The notes under the pieces were generated by a model, which made no database searches, had not been told where the DNA came from, and saw only the letters and a program-made list of their open reading frames with translations. Of a DNA stretch of 64,000 nt, positions 26,630 through 35,619 are shown one piece after another. Source of the stretch: Methylobacterium persicinum (GTDB lineage: Bacteria > Pseudomonadota > Alphaproteobacteria > Rhizobiales > Beijerinckiaceae); the NCBI RefSeq assembly GCF_022179525.1, contig NZ_BPQX01000001.1, forward strand, positions 1 through 64,000, read 5' to 3'. A program made the translations under genes and the position numbers. Position 1 is the first letter of the stretch. Each line of letters begins with the position of its first letter.

Positions 26630-26815
26630 CCCCTCTCCCCGCCTGCGGGGAGAGGGGCGAGCCCCCCTTGCCGGGGGCGAGCCGAGCGGCAGCGATGGTA
26701 AGGGGGCGATGCCGGATGAGCCTCGTCCGGTCAGCTCCTCGCACCCCCAGCGGCCGCCTCGCCGCCCCGACGACGAGGTTGTCGCGGCCCTCCCCCGCAG
26801 AGGGGGGAGGGAAGG
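26630..26815. repeat. dispersed mosaic palindromic repeat, copy A2
   Basis: Fills the gap between the two RND pump genes. The left end CCCCTCTCCCCGCCTGCGGGGAG matches A1, A3 and A4. The next module (CCCCCTTGCCGGGGGCGAG) is an inverted version of a module near the right end of copy A4. The right part has CGACGACGAGGTTGTCG as in A1 and A3. Its left hairpin provides purine-rich sequence 6 nt before the mdtC start codon on the minus strand. Confidence 0.8.
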
Positions 26816-26827
26816 CGTCGCGGCCCC

Positions 26828-29800
26828 TCACGGCACCACCTCGCCGCCCTGCAGGCCCGGGCCTCGGCCGGCGATGCGGCGCTCCAGGCGGTCGAAGGCG
26901 AGGTAGATCACCGGCGTGGTGAAGAGCGTCAGCAATTGGCTGACGATGAGGCCGCCCGCGATGCAGATGCCGAGCGGCTGGCGCAGTTCCGAGCCCACCC
27001 CCGTGCCGAGGATCAGCGGCACCGCCGCGAACAGTGCCGCCAGGGTCGTCATCAGGATCGGCCGGAAGCGGAGCAGGCAGGCCTGCTCGATGGCGTCCCG
27101 GGGCGCCATGCCGTCCTCGCGCTCCGCCTGAAGGGCGAAGTCGATCATCATGATCGCGTTCTTCTTAACGATGCCGATGAGCAGGACGATGCCGATGATC
27201 GCGATGATATCGAGCGACAGCCCGAACAGCATCAGCCCAAGGAGCGCCCCGATCCCCGCCGACGGCAGCGTCGAGAGGATGGTGATCGGGTGGATGAAGC
27301 TCTCGTAAAGCACGCCCAGCACGATATAAACCGTGACGATGGCCGCGAGCACGAGGAACAGCTCGTTGCCGAGTGCCCCCTGGAAGGCGAAGACCGAGCC
27401 CTGCGGCACCACCCGGAACGACGGCGGCAGGTTGATGGCGTTCTTGGCGGCATCGATCGCGTCCACCGCCTGCCCCAGGGCCGCGCCGGGGGCGAGGTTG
27501 AACGAGACCGTAGTGGCCGGGAACTGGCCGAGATGGGAGATGAGGAGCGGCGCCCGCCGCTCGCTGACCCGGGCCACGGAGGACAGGGGCACCTGCCCGT
27601 TCGTCGCCGTGGACGAGGGCAGGTAGATGCCGTTCAGGCTCTCCAGGGTCTTGTGCAGGTCCGGGTCGGCCTCGAGGATCACCCGGTACTGGTTGGACTG
27701 GGTGAAGATCGTCGAGATGATCCGCTGGCCGAACGCGTCGTAGAGGGCGTTGTCGATGGTCGCGGGGGTGATGCCGTAGCGGCCCGCCGTCGGCCGGTCG
27801 ATCGTGACGTAGGCGGCGAGCCCCTGGCCCTGGTGGTCGCTGGTCACGTCCACCACGGCGGGCGAGGCGGCGAGCGCTGCGGTGAAGCGGGGCACCCAGG
27901 TCTCGAAATCCTCCAGGTTCGGGCTCTCCAGGATCACCTGGTACTGGGTCGCCGAGACCGCCGTGTCGATGGTCAGGTCCTGGACCGGCTGCATGTAGAG
28001 CCGGATGCCGGGCTCTGAGGCGGTGGCCGCGGTGATCCGGCGGATGATCTCGCTGGCGGTGCTGGTGCGCTCGTCCCGGGGCTTCAGGTTGATGAGCATC
28101 CGCCCGGTGTTGAGCGTGACATTCTGGCCGTCGACCCCGATGAACGAGGACAGGCTCGCCACGTCTGGGTCCTTCACGATGATCGCCGCAAGCTGCTGCT
28201 GCCGCTCGGCCATCGCCGCGTAGGAGACCGACTGGTCGGCCTGGGTGATGCCCTGGATCACCCCCGTGTCCTGGATGGGGAAGAACCCCTTGGGGATCAC
28301 CACGAACAGGTAGGCGGTGAGCGCCACCGTGCCGAGGGCGACGAGGAGCGTCAGGCCCTGGTGGTCGAGCACCACCCGCAAAGCCCGGGCATAGGCGGCG
28401 ATGGTGCCCTCCGTCGCCCGCCGGCCCATCCGCGCCAGGGGACCCTCCTTACGGACGGCCGCGCCTTCGGGGACGTGCTTCAGGAGCCGGGCGCAGAGCA
28501 TCGGCACCAGGGTCAGGGAGACCACCGCCGAGATGACGATGGTCGCCGCGAGTGTGATCGCGAATTCGTGGAACAGGCGTCCCACCACGTCGCCCATGAA
28601 GAGCAGCGGGATCAGCACCGCGATCAGGGACACGGTGAGGGAGATGATGGTGAAGCCGATCTCGCGGCTGCCCTTCAGGGCGGCCTCGAGGGGCGTATCC
28701 CCCTCCTCCACGTGGCGGGCGATGTTCTCGATCACCACGATGGCGTCGTCCACCACGAAGCCCGTGGCGATGGTCAGCGCCATCAGCGACAGGTTGTCGA
28801 GGGAGAAGCCGTAGAGGTCCATCACCGACAGGGCGCCGATCAGCGACAGGGGCACCGACAGGCTCGGGATCAGGGTCGCCGAGAGGCTGCGCAGGAACAG
28901 GAAGATCACCAGCACGACGAGGGCGATGGCGAGGCCGAGTTCGAACTGCACGTCCTCCACCGAGGCGCGGATCGTGGTGGTGCGGTCGGTGAGCGGGGCC
29001 ACCGTCACGGCCTGGGGCAGGCTCGCCTGCAACTGGGGGAGCAATTGCTTGATCTTGTCGACGGTGGCGATGACGTTGGCGCCGGGCTGGCGCTGGATGT
29101 TGAGGATGACCGCCGGCGTCTCATCGGCCCAGGCGCCGAGCTTGGTGTTCTCGGGGGCGTCCACCACGTCGGCGACGTCCGACAGGCGCACCGGGGCGCC
29201 GTTGCGATAGGCGATGATCGCCGAATCGTAGGCCTTCGGGTCGCGGATCTGGTCGTTGGCGTTGATCGCGTAGGACTGCTTCGGCCCGTCGATCGTGCCC
29301 TTGGGCGTGTTGACGTTCAGGTTGGTGATCGTCGTGCGCAGGTCGTCGATGTTGAGGCCGTAGGCGGCGAGCTGCCGAGCGTTGAAACGCACCCGCACCG
29401 CCGGCCGCTGCCCGCCCGAGATGCTGACGAGGCCGACGCCCGCCACCTGGCTGATCTTCTGGGCGAGACGCGTCTCGGACAGGTCCCGCACCTGGGTGAG
29501 CGGAAGGGTCTTGGAGGTGAGCGCCAGCGTCAGGACGGGGGCGTCGGCCGGGTTCACCTTGGCGTAGACCGGGGGCGCCGGCAGGTCCGAGGGCAGGAGG
29601 TTGCCGGCGGCATTGATCGCCGCCTGGACCTGCTGCTCGGCGATGTCGAGGGGCAGGTCGAGGTTGAACTGCAGGGTGATGACCGAGGCCCCCGCCGAGG
29701 ATTGCGAGGTCATCTGGTTGAGGTTGGCGAGCTGGCCGAACTGCCGCTCCAGCGGCGCGGTGACAGAGGAGGTCATCACCTCCGGGCTGGCGCCGGGATA

Positions 29801-29950
29801 GAAGGTCTGGACCTGGATGGTCGGGTAGTCGACGGACGGCAGGGCCGAGACCGGCAGGTTCAGGTACGACACCCCGCCGACGATCAGGATCGCCAGCATC
29901 AGCAGCGTGGTGGCGACCGGGCGCAGGATGAACAGGCGGGACGGATTCAT
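26828..29950 (-). CDS. mdtB: RND multidrug efflux permease (MdtB/MuxB type)
   Basis: 1040 residues, the normal size. The N-terminal anchor is [43 protein letters not shown] carries the TM4 aspartates of the proton relay. The two periplasmic loops include [30 protein letters not shown]. In MdtABC-type pumps, MdtB and MdtC form a hetero-trimer that works with MdtA and an outer-membrane channel, and the gene order here is the same. MdtABC exports bile salts, novobiocin and other amphiphiles in E. coli; the substrate here is unknown. The start ATG is preceded by GATGAGGCGG. Repeats flank the gene on both sides. Confidence 0.95.
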   Translation of the reverse strand: MNPSRLFILRPVATTLLMLAILIVGGVSYLNLPVSALPSVDYPTIQVQTFYPGASPEVMTSSVTAPLERQFGQLANLNQMTSQSSAGASVITLQFNLDLPLDIAEQQVQAAINAAGNLLPSDLPAPPVYAKVNPADAPVLTLALTSKTLPLTQVRDLSETRLAQKISQVAGVGLVSISGGQRPAVRVRFNARQLAAYGLNIDDLRTTITNLNVNTPKGTIDGPKQSYAINANDQIRDPKAYDSAIIAYRNGAPVRLSDVADVVDAPENTKLGAWADETPAVILNIQRQPGANVIATVDKIKQLLPQLQASLPQAVTVAPLTDRTTTIRASVEDVQFELGLAIALVVLVIFLFLRSLSATLIPSLSVPLSLIGALSVMDLYGFSLDNLSLMALTIATGFVVDDAIVVIENIARHVEEGDTPLEAALKGSREIGFTIISLTVSLIAVLIPLLFMGDVVGRLFHEFAITLAATIVISAVVSLTLVPMLCARLLKHVPEGAAVRKEGPLARMGRRATEGTIAAYARALRVVLDHQGLTLLVALGTVALTAYLFVVIPKGFFPIQDTGVIQGITQADQSVSYAAMAERQQQLAAIIVKDPDVASLSSFIGVDGQNVTLNTGRMLINLKPRDERTSTASEIIRRITAATASEPGIRLYMQPVQDLTIDTAVSATQYQVILESPNLEDFETWVPRFTAALAASPAVVDVTSDHQGQGLAAYVTIDRPTAGRYGITPATIDNALYDAFGQRIISTIFTQSNQYRVILEADPDLHKTLESLNGIYLPSSTATNGQVPLSSVARVSERRAPLLISHLGQFPATTVSFNLAPGAALGQAVDAIDAAKNAINLPPSFRVVPQGSVFAFQGALGNELFLVLAAIVTVYIVLGVLYESFIHPITILSTLPSAGIGALLGLMLFGLSLDIIAIIGIVLLIGIVKKNAIMMIDFALQAEREDGMAPRDAIEQACLLRFRPILMTTLAALFAAVPLILGTGVGSELRQPLGICIAGGLIVSQLLTLFTTPVIYLAFDRLERRIAGRGPGLQGGEVVP

Positions 29951-29979
29951 GGCCGCCTCATCCCGCGCGAGGTGTACAT

Positions 29980-30218
29980 CCCATCTCCCCGCCTACGAGA
30001 AAAGGGGATGGTCGCGGTGTTCCCCCTCTCCCCGTCTTTCGGGGAGAGGCCCCCGGACACCTTGTCGTGTCCGTGGGAAGCGCAGGCGAAGCCGGAGCGG
30101 TGGTGAGCGGGCGCGCCGGAGAAGGCTCGTCCGTCATCCGCCCTCACCCCCGGCTGCCGCCTCGCCGCGCCGACGACGGGGTCGTCGCGGCCCTCTCCCC
30201 GCCGGCGGGGAGAGGGGA
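29980..30218. repeat. dispersed mosaic palindromic repeat, copy A3 plus a partial unit
   Basis: A complete element at 30022-30218 (CCCCTCTCCCCGTC...GGGGAGAGGGG) has the internal CCGGACACCTTGTCGTGTCCG hairpin and the CGACGACGGGGTCGTCG unit. A degenerate half-unit (CCATCTCCCCGCCTACGAG) lies next to it at 29980-30009. The element fills the gap between mdtA and mdtB. Confidence 0.83.
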
Positions 30219-30233
30219 TGCAGATCCGCCTCA

Positions 30234-31628
30234 TCACTGCCCCTGCCGGTGCCGGCGGCGGCCGCCCTCGTGCTGGCCTTGCTGCGGGGCGCCCTCGGCG
30301 GCCGCCTCCTTGGCCGCGTCGGCGCCGGTGCCCTGCGGGCCGGCGGCCTGGGCCTCCTTGCCGCCCGCGGCGGAAGCCTGCGCGCCTTCGGTAATGCGCA
30401 CCTTGGCCCCGTCCTTGAGGCGGTCGGTGCCGTCCGTCACCACCCGGTCCCCGGCGTTCAGGCCGGAGAGGACCACGGTGGTGTTGCCGTCCGTCTCGCC
30501 GGTCTTGATCGGGCGGACGGTGACCTTGTCGTCCCCGTCCATCAGGTAGACGTAGGCACCGGGGCTGCCGTGGAGGATGCCGCCGTTCGGCACGAGCGTG
30601 GCCTGCTTGATCGTGTCCACGGTCAGGCGGGCGTTGACGAACTGGTTCGGAAACAGCTCCTCGTCGCCGTTGTCGAACAGGGCGCGCAGCTTCACCGTGC
30701 CGGTGGTCGTGTCGATCTGGTTGTCGACCGTGTCGAGCTTGCCGGTGGCGATCTCGTGGGCGTCGCCCCGGTCGTAGGCCTTCACCGCAAGACTCGCCCC
30801 CGCCCGCACCCGGCGCATGACGCGGGCGACGTCGTCCTCCGGCAGGGTGAAGATCACCGAGATGGGGTGAAGCTGCGTCACCACCACGATCGCCGTCGAT
30901 GCGGCCGAGATGTAGTTGCCCTGGTCCACCTGCCGCAGGCCGACCCGCCCGTCCACCGGCGAGGTGATGTGCGTGTAGGCGATGTTGAGCTTCTGCTGGT
31001 CGACCAGGGCCTGATCGGCGGCGACCGTGCCCTCGTTCTGCTTCACCAGCGCGGCTTGGGTGTCGACGTTCTGCTTCGAGATCGAATCCTGGCGATTCAG
31101 GGTCTGGTAGCGTTGCAGGTCGAGCTTCGAGTTCTGGAGCAGGGCCTGATCCCGGGCGAGCTGGCCCTGGTACTGGGACAGCAGCGCCTCGTAGGGCCGC
31201 GAATCGATCTGCGCGAGGGGATCGCCCGCCTTGACCATCTGGCCTTCGCGGAACTTCACCTCCATGAGGTAGCCGCTGATCTGCGACTTCACCGTCACGG
31301 TGGCGAGCGGCGTCACGGTGCCGAGGCCCTGGAGCACCACCGGCATGTCGCCCGTGGTCACCGCCGCGATGCCGACAGCCTGGGGCATGTCCGTGCCGCC
31401 GCGCTTGCCGCCATGCCGTCCGCCCGCGGGCGCGGCCGCCTGCTCGGTGCCCTTCGCAGTGCGGGCATCGTACCAGCGGTGGCCCACGGCGCCGACAGCT
31501 GCCAGCGCCACCAGCAGGACCAGCCAGCGGATGGGGCGAAAACGACGCCGCGTGCGGGCCGGAGCCTCAATCGGCCCTGGCTCGTAGGCACGAGCGGTAT
31601 CGGTACGGATCGGCGAACTCTCGTTCAT
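30234..31628 (-). CDS. mdtA: RND periplasmic adaptor (membrane fusion protein, MdtA type)
   Basis: 464 residues from the ATG at 31628; an ATG five codons upstream (31643) is an alternative. A membrane anchor at about residues 30-50 (IRWLVLLVALAAVGAVGHRW) is preceded by an arginine-rich stretch. It is followed by a linker, the lipoyl halves (VKSQISGYLMEVKFREGQMVKAGDPLAQID and ITSPVDGRVGLRQVDQGNYI), a coiled-coil hairpin and beta-barrel domains. The tail is Gln/Gly/Arg-rich (HEGGRRRHRQGQ). It bridges the RND pump and the outer-membrane channel. It is the first gene of the mdtA-mdtB-mdtC-oprM operon. No regulator gene is adjacent. Confidence 0.95.
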   Translation of the reverse strand: MNESSPIRTDTARAYEPGPIEAPARTRRRFRPIRWLVLLVALAAVGAVGHRWYDARTAKGTEQAAAPAGGRHGGKRGGTDMPQAVGIAAVTTGDMPVVLQGLGTVTPLATVTVKSQISGYLMEVKFREGQMVKAGDPLAQIDSRPYEALLSQYQGQLARDQALLQNSKLDLQRYQTLNRQDSISKQNVDTQAALVKQNEGTVAADQALVDQQKLNIAYTHITSPVDGRVGLRQVDQGNYISAASTAIVVVTQLHPISVIFTLPEDDVARVMRRVRAGASLAVKAYDRGDAHEIATGKLDTVDNQIDTTTGTVKLRALFDNGDEELFPNQFVNARLTVDTIKQATLVPNGGILHGSPGAYVYLMDGDDKVTVRPIKTGETDGNTTVVLSGLNAGDRVVTDGTDRLKDGAKVRITEGAQASAAGGKEAQAAGPQGTGADAAKEAAAEGAPQQGQHEGGRRRHRQGQ

Positions 31629-31790
31629 TCCCGACTCAAACACATTCCGGCCGCCTCACCCATCCGCAGTATCGCCGCGTGGGCGGACGATCGATCCGGG
31701 GAACCGGTCCGGCAGACGACCGGTGCGGCTCGCTTCGGTGCACGGCACCTTCGGTTACGTTGGGTGAGTTAGGCCGCCAATGAGCCTGTA

Positions 31791-31958
31791 CTAGGGCGAC
31801 GACGTTTCGGAGGTATTGCTGACCCCGGCGCCATAGGACCGCAGGACGTCGCGAAACGGCCCATCGACTGGCAGCGGTGTCAGCGACAACCGGAGGACCA
31901 GGCCGAGACCGGCCCAGGCCGAAGCCAAAGTCAGGGCTATAAGGACACTCCGCGCCAT
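31791..31958 (-). CDS. possible small membrane or secreted protein (55 aa)
   Basis: An ATG-started 55-codon frame in the 620-bp gap between mdtA and the aminotransferase gene. The predicted product opens MARSVLIALTLASAWAGLGL, which looks like a signal peptide or single membrane segment, and ends in a polar Ser/Thr tail (SNTSETSSP). An in-frame stop lies shortly upstream, so this is the whole frame. The upstream GGAACGGGCTGG is only a weak ribosome-binding site. I recognise no family; it could be spurious. Confidence 0.35.
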   Translation of the reverse strand: MARSVLIALTLASAWAGLGLVLRLSLTPLPVDGPFRDVLRSYGAGVSNTSETSSP

Positions 31959-32010
31959 CGACGACCAGCCCGTTCCAGGGGTTCGAGGTTCTTAGCCGCC
32001 ACACGCGGAA

Positions 32011-32039
32011 AGGGCCACCGGCGATTAGCCGATGGCCCT
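32011..32039. terminator. hairpin in the mdtA/aminotransferase intergenic region
   Basis: Stem AGGGCCACCGGC/GCCGATGGCCCT with one mismatch and a 5-nt loop. No good T-tract follows on either strand, so it may be a factor-dependent terminator or simply a hairpin. It separates the minus-strand efflux region from the plus-strand aminotransferase gene. Confidence 0.4.
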
Positions 32040-32247
32040 CTACACGAAACCCGCGCGGCGCACCGTTTTGAAGCGGAGCGAGGGGGCAGAGCCCCGCCGG
32101 ATCCGGGCGCCGCCCGGGTCGTGAGACGAACCTATTCCCCGGGTGATGAATGTCAACAATCGTCAGCCGTCCCGGTGCGTTCGGTTGGGGGCGCCGTGCG
32201 GAACCACACATTCGGCACCGTATGCGCCGCATGGTAGGAGCCGCGGG

Positions 32248-33393
32248 ATGAACCCGGTCTTCGCAAACCTTCCCACCACGGTCTTCGAGGCGATGTCGCG
32301 GCTCGCCCGGGATTACGGAGCGATCAACCTCGGCCAGGGCTTTCCGGATGATCCCGGCCCCGCCGACATCCGGGAGGCGGGCGCCCGCGCCCTGATCGAG
32401 GGCCCGAACCAATATCCGCCGATGATGGGGCTCCCGGATTTGCGCGGGGCGATCGCCGCCCATTACGGCCGGCACCAGGGGCTCAGCCTCGACCCCGAGA
32501 CGGAGGTGATGGTGACGTCGGGCGCCACCGAGGCCCTGGCCGGGGCCCTCCTGGCCCTGATCGAGCCGGGGGACGAGGTGATCCTCTTCGCGCCGATGTA
32601 CGATGCCTACCTGCCCCTGGTGCAGCGGGCGGGCGGCGTGCCGCGGATCGTGAACCTGATGCCGCCCGCCTTCCGCCCCGACGAGGCAGCCCTGACGGAC
32701 GCCTTTACGGACCGGACCAGGGTCGTCCTGCTCAACAACCCCCTCAACCCGAGTGCGACCCTGTTCGACGGGGAGGACCTCGCCCTGTTGGCGCGCCTCT
32801 GCTGCCACCATGACACGGTGGCCCTGTGCGACGAGGTCTGGGAGCACGTGGTGTTCGACGGCGCCCGGCACACGCCGCTGATGGCCATGCCCGGAATGCG
32901 CGGGCGCACGGTGAAGGTCGGCTCGGCGGGCAAGATCTTCTCGCTCACCGGGTGGAAGGTCGGCTTCGTGATGGCGGAGGCCCCCCTGATGCGGGTGCTC
33001 GCCAAGGCACACCAGTTCCTCACCTTCACCACGCCGCCGAACCTTCAGGCGGCCGTCGCCCTGGGCCTGCGCAAGGAAGAGGGGTGGTTCGAGGCCATGC
33101 GGGCCGGCTACGCGCGCTCCCGGGACCGCCTCGCCGGAGGCCTGCGGGAGCGGGGCTTCACGGTGCTGCCGTCGGGGGCGACGTGGTTCCTCAACATCGA
33201 CATCGCCGCCCTGGGCGAGCACGACGACGTGGCCTTCTGCGAGGCGCTCGTCACCCGGCATGGCGTCGCTGCAATCCCCGTCAGCGCCTTCTACCCGGAC
33301 GGGGCGGTGCGGCACCTCGTGCGCCTGTGCTTCGCCAAGGCCGACCCCACCCTCGATGCGGCCCTCGACCGCATGGCCGGCCTCGCATCCTGA
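32248..33393 (+). CDS. PLP-dependent aminotransferase (YbdL/kynurenine-transaminase type)
   Basis: 381 residues from the ATG at 32248, which has TAGGAG upstream; the in-frame extension from 32143 lacks homology. Fold-type I aminotransferase motifs: NLGQGFPDD, GPNQYPPMMGLPDLR, the PLP-ring partner D195 in CDEVWEH and the PLP lysine K229 in SAGKIFSLTGWK. This group includes methionine aminotransferase YbdL and glutamine/kynurenine transaminases, which favour sulphur or aromatic amino acids. The exact substrate is unknown. Confidence 0.9.
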   Translation: MNPVFANLPTTVFEAMSRLARDYGAINLGQGFPDDPGPADIREAGARALIEGPNQYPPMMGLPDLRGAIAAHYGRHQGLSLDPETEVMVTSGATEALAGALLALIEPGDEVILFAPMYDAYLPLVQRAGGVPRIVNLMPPAFRPDEAALTDAFTDRTRVVLLNNPLNPSATLFDGEDLALLARLCCHHDTVALCDEVWEHVVFDGARHTPLMAMPGMRGRTVKVGSAGKIFSLTGWKVGFVMAEAPLMRVLAKAHQFLTFTTPPNLQAAVALGLRKEEGWFEAMRAGYARSRDRLAGGLRERGFTVLPSGATWFLNIDIAALGEHDDVAFCEALVTRHGVAAIPVSAFYPDGAVRHLVRLCFAKADPTLDAALDRMAGLAS

Positions 33394-33443
33394 GCGGCCG
33401 GGCCTCCTTGCGGGGAACCGGAGGCACGGCCACATCGTCTTCC

Positions 33444-33917
33444 ATGACCATGTCCGCCACCCGCATTCCGCCGCAGGACTTCCCCCGCCGGGACATCCCG
33501 CACGACGCCACCTTCGGGGCCATCGACCTCGGCCGCGAGGCCAGCCTCGCCCGGCTGGAGGCCCTGGCGCATCTGATGGACACCGCCTTCGTCATCCCCG
33601 GCATCAACCGGCGGGTGGGCTTCGATGCCCTCATCGGCCTCGTACCCCTCGTCGGCGACGTGGCGGGGATGGTGATCTCGTCCTTCATCGTCTACGAGGC
33701 CCGCCGCCTCGGCGCGCCCCGCTGGCTGATCGGCCGGATGGCCCTGAACGTCGCCTTCGACGGGGTGATCGGCGCGGTCCCGGTGGCGGGCGACATCTTC
33801 GACGCCGCCTTCAAGGCGAACCGCCGCAACGTCCGCCTGCTCCGGCGGTGGCTGGAGCGCAGCGGCGCGGTGCGGCCTGTCGAGATCGAGGGCACCGCGA
33901 CGCGGATTGCCGGCTGA
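33444..33917 (+). CDS. DUF4112 membrane protein
   Basis: 157 residues. The family signature is clear: LEALAHLMDTAFVIPGINRRVGFDALIGLVPLVGDV, a membrane hairpin (VAGMVISSFIVYEARRLG), then LIGRMALNVAFDGVIGAVPVAGDIFDAAFKANRRN. It is a small inner-membrane protein of unknown function, widespread in alphaproteobacteria. It follows the aminotransferase gene by 50 nt on the same strand. The start ATGACCATG is the best available. Confidence 0.88.
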   Translation: MTMSATRIPPQDFPRRDIPHDATFGAIDLGREASLARLEALAHLMDTAFVIPGINRRVGFDALIGLVPLVGDVAGMVISSFIVYEARRLGAPRWLIGRMALNVAFDGVIGAVPVAGDIFDAAFKANRRNVRLLRRWLERSGAVRPVEIEGTATRIAG

Positions 33918-33977
33918 CCGGCGCGGCGGTTCCGGGCGCCGCTTGACATCGGCGTCCCCGGCGGCAAGTCCGCTGGC

Positions 33978-35216
33978 ATGAACGACGCCGCCCCGCCGCC
34001 CCGCGGCACGACCGTCGCCGCGCCCATGCCCGGCGCCCAGCCGATGCCCCTGCGCCCGGACGAGCGGCCCTCCGCCGACGTCAGGCCGGAATTCGGCCCT
34101 CCGCCGGCCGCACCGCTGATCCGCGGGGGCCTCTCGCCCCTGAACCGGCGGCGACTCGCGAACTTCAGGTCCAACCGCCTCGGCTCGTGGTCCTTCCTGA
34201 TCTTCATGGCCCTGTTCGTGATCAGCCTCTTCGCGGAGCTGATCGCCAATGACCGGCCGATCTTCGTCTCCTACAAGGGCGAGTGGCTGACGCCGGTCTT
34301 CGTCGATTACCCGGAGGAGAAGTTCGGCGGCTTCCTCGCCGTCACCGATTTCCGCTCGGAGGAGATCCGCAAGGAGATCGCCGCGAACGGCTGGGCGATC
34401 TGGCCGCCGATCCCGTTCTCCTACGACACGATCAACGAGAACCTGCCGACGCCCTCGCCCTCCCCGCCGACCTGGATGCTCTCCGACGCGCAATGCCGGC
34501 CGGTGGCCGAGCGCCTGGGCGGGACGACCTGCGCCGACATCCCGTGGCACTGGCTCGGCACCGACAACACCACCCGCGACGTCCTTGCCCGGGTGATCTA
34601 CGGTTTCCGGATCTCCGTGCTGTTCGGGCTGATCCTCGCCGCCGTGTCCTCGGCCATCGGCGTCCTTGCCGGGGCGGTCCAGGGCTATTTCGGCGGATGG
34701 GTGGACCTCGCCTTCCAGCGGTTCATCGAGGTGTGGGGCGGCATCCCCACCCTCTACCTTATCATCATCATCTCGGCCTTCATCGCCCCCGGCTTCTTCG
34801 TCCTGCTCGGGATCATGCTGCTGTTCTCCTGGGTGGCGCTGGTCAGCGTCGTGCGGGCCGAATTCCTGCGGGCGCGCAACTTCGAGTACGTGCGCGCCGC
34901 CCGGGCGCTAGGCCTGTCGAACGTGCGAATCATGCGCGTCCACCTCCTGCCCAATGCGATGGTGGCGACCCTCACCTTCCTGCCGTTTATCCTGAACGGC
35001 TCGATCACCACCCTCACGTCCCTGGACTTCCTGGGCTTCGGCCTGCCCCCCGGTTCTCCCTCCCTCGGCGAACTGCTGGCGCAGGGGAAGGACAACCTCA
35101 CGGCCCCGTGGCTCGGCCTCACCGGGTTCGCGGTGATCGCCGCGATGTTGAGCCTCCTCGTCTTCGCCGGCGAGGCCGTTCGCGACGCGTTCGATCCCCG
35201 CAAGACCTTCGCCTGA
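33978..35216 (+). CDS. yejE: ABC oligopeptide/microcin-C transporter permease (YejE type)
   Basis: 412 residues. A roughly 60-residue Pro/Ala-rich cytosolic tail precedes LSPLNRRRLANFRSNRLGSWSFLIF, the usual start of YejE. Next come a periplasmic insert (FVSYKGEWLTPVFVDYP...) and the permease core from about residue 210 with the EAA loop ARALGLSNVRIMRVHLLPNA. YejE pairs with YejB, the ATPase YejF and the binding protein YejA, none of which is nearby. It may be a separated subunit, or the partners lie elsewhere. It is the third gene of a plus-strand run. Confidence 0.9.
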   Translation: MNDAAPPPRGTTVAAPMPGAQPMPLRPDERPSADVRPEFGPPPAAPLIRGGLSPLNRRRLANFRSNRLGSWSFLIFMALFVISLFAELIANDRPIFVSYKGEWLTPVFVDYPEEKFGGFLAVTDFRSEEIRKEIAANGWAIWPPIPFSYDTINENLPTPSPSPPTWMLSDAQCRPVAERLGGTTCADIPWHWLGTDNTTRDVLARVIYGFRISVLFGLILAAVSSAIGVLAGAVQGYFGGWVDLAFQRFIEVWGGIPTLYLIIIISAFIAPGFFVLLGIMLLFSWVALVSVVRAEFLRARNFEYVRAARALGLSNVRIMRVHLLPNAMVATLTFLPFILNGSITTLTSLDFLGFGLPPGSPSLGELLAQGKDNLTAPWLGLTGFAVIAAMLSLLVFAGEAVRDAFDPRKTFA

Positions 35217-35279
35217 CGCTCATCCCACACCCAAATGAGCCATATTGACGCACGCACCTTGCCGGGGGCGTGCAATGCC

Positions 35280-35295
35280 CAATTGTGCGCAATTG
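35280..35295. promoter_or_regulatory. palindrome CAATTG-TGCG-CAATTG upstream of mucR
   Basis: A 6-bp perfect inverted repeat with a 4-nt centre in the AT-rich leader of the MucR-type gene. It is a candidate operator for autoregulation. Confidence 0.35.
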
Positions 35296-35317
35296 TTCCA
35301 AATGAAGACAATACAAC

Positions 35318-35334
35318 TTTTAGTGGATTCTAAA
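35318..35334. promoter_or_regulatory. palindrome TTTAG-N7-CTAAA upstream of mucR
   Basis: The right half TTCTAAA equals an Irr (iron control element) half-site; the left half keeps only TTTAG, and the spacing is close but not identical to the consensus. It is a candidate regulatory site. Confidence 0.25.
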
Positions 35335-35619
35335 GGCAAGTCCGCGCGGAACGAACGCGGTTTGGCCATACGGTAACGGTCTCTTTTCTCAGCAGAAAAC
35401 TCTTTCGGCTAAGGGATGAGCATTCGCTTGGAGACACACGCTGAAATATCCGGACACATCGTCCCGCCAGCGTCGGCGCATGCCGCCTCGGTAAAGGAAC
35501 TGTGTGTAAACTATCAACCAATCACAGGTGACATTCACAAAACACCTTGCTTTTTTCCCCCATACCCATAACTCGGCGCCGAGGGGTCTCTTCTCAGAAA
35601 TCGAAAGAGGGTATCTGGA

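Larger units (their letters stand above)
35217..35619 (+). other. AT-rich leader region of the mucR-type gene
   Basis: About 400 bp without a convincing gene, clearly richer in A and T than its surroundings. It holds several inverted repeats, the best being CAATTGTGCGCAATTG (35280-35295) and TTTAGTGGATTCTAAA (35318-35334). MucR-type regulators bind AT-rich sites with T-A steps and usually repress their own gene, so this is the expected regulatory region. A frame of about 50 codons from an ATG near 35417 is not convincing. Confidence 0.5.

Noticed and set aside
23242-26922. 1226-codon open frame on the plus strand across the RND pump gene
   Set aside because: It is the exact antisense of mdtC; the product is Arg/Asp/Gly/His-rich without domains, as expected for the complement of a GC-rich gene.
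31636-33435. 599-codon minus-strand frame opposite the aminotransferase
   Set aside because: It is the antisense shadow of the aminotransferase gene with no recognisable domain.
35417-35571. Possible upstream open frame of about 50 codons before mucR
   Set aside because: A weak ribosome-binding site and an unprotein-like end (KTPCFFPPYP); it lies in an AT-rich leader where chance frames are common.
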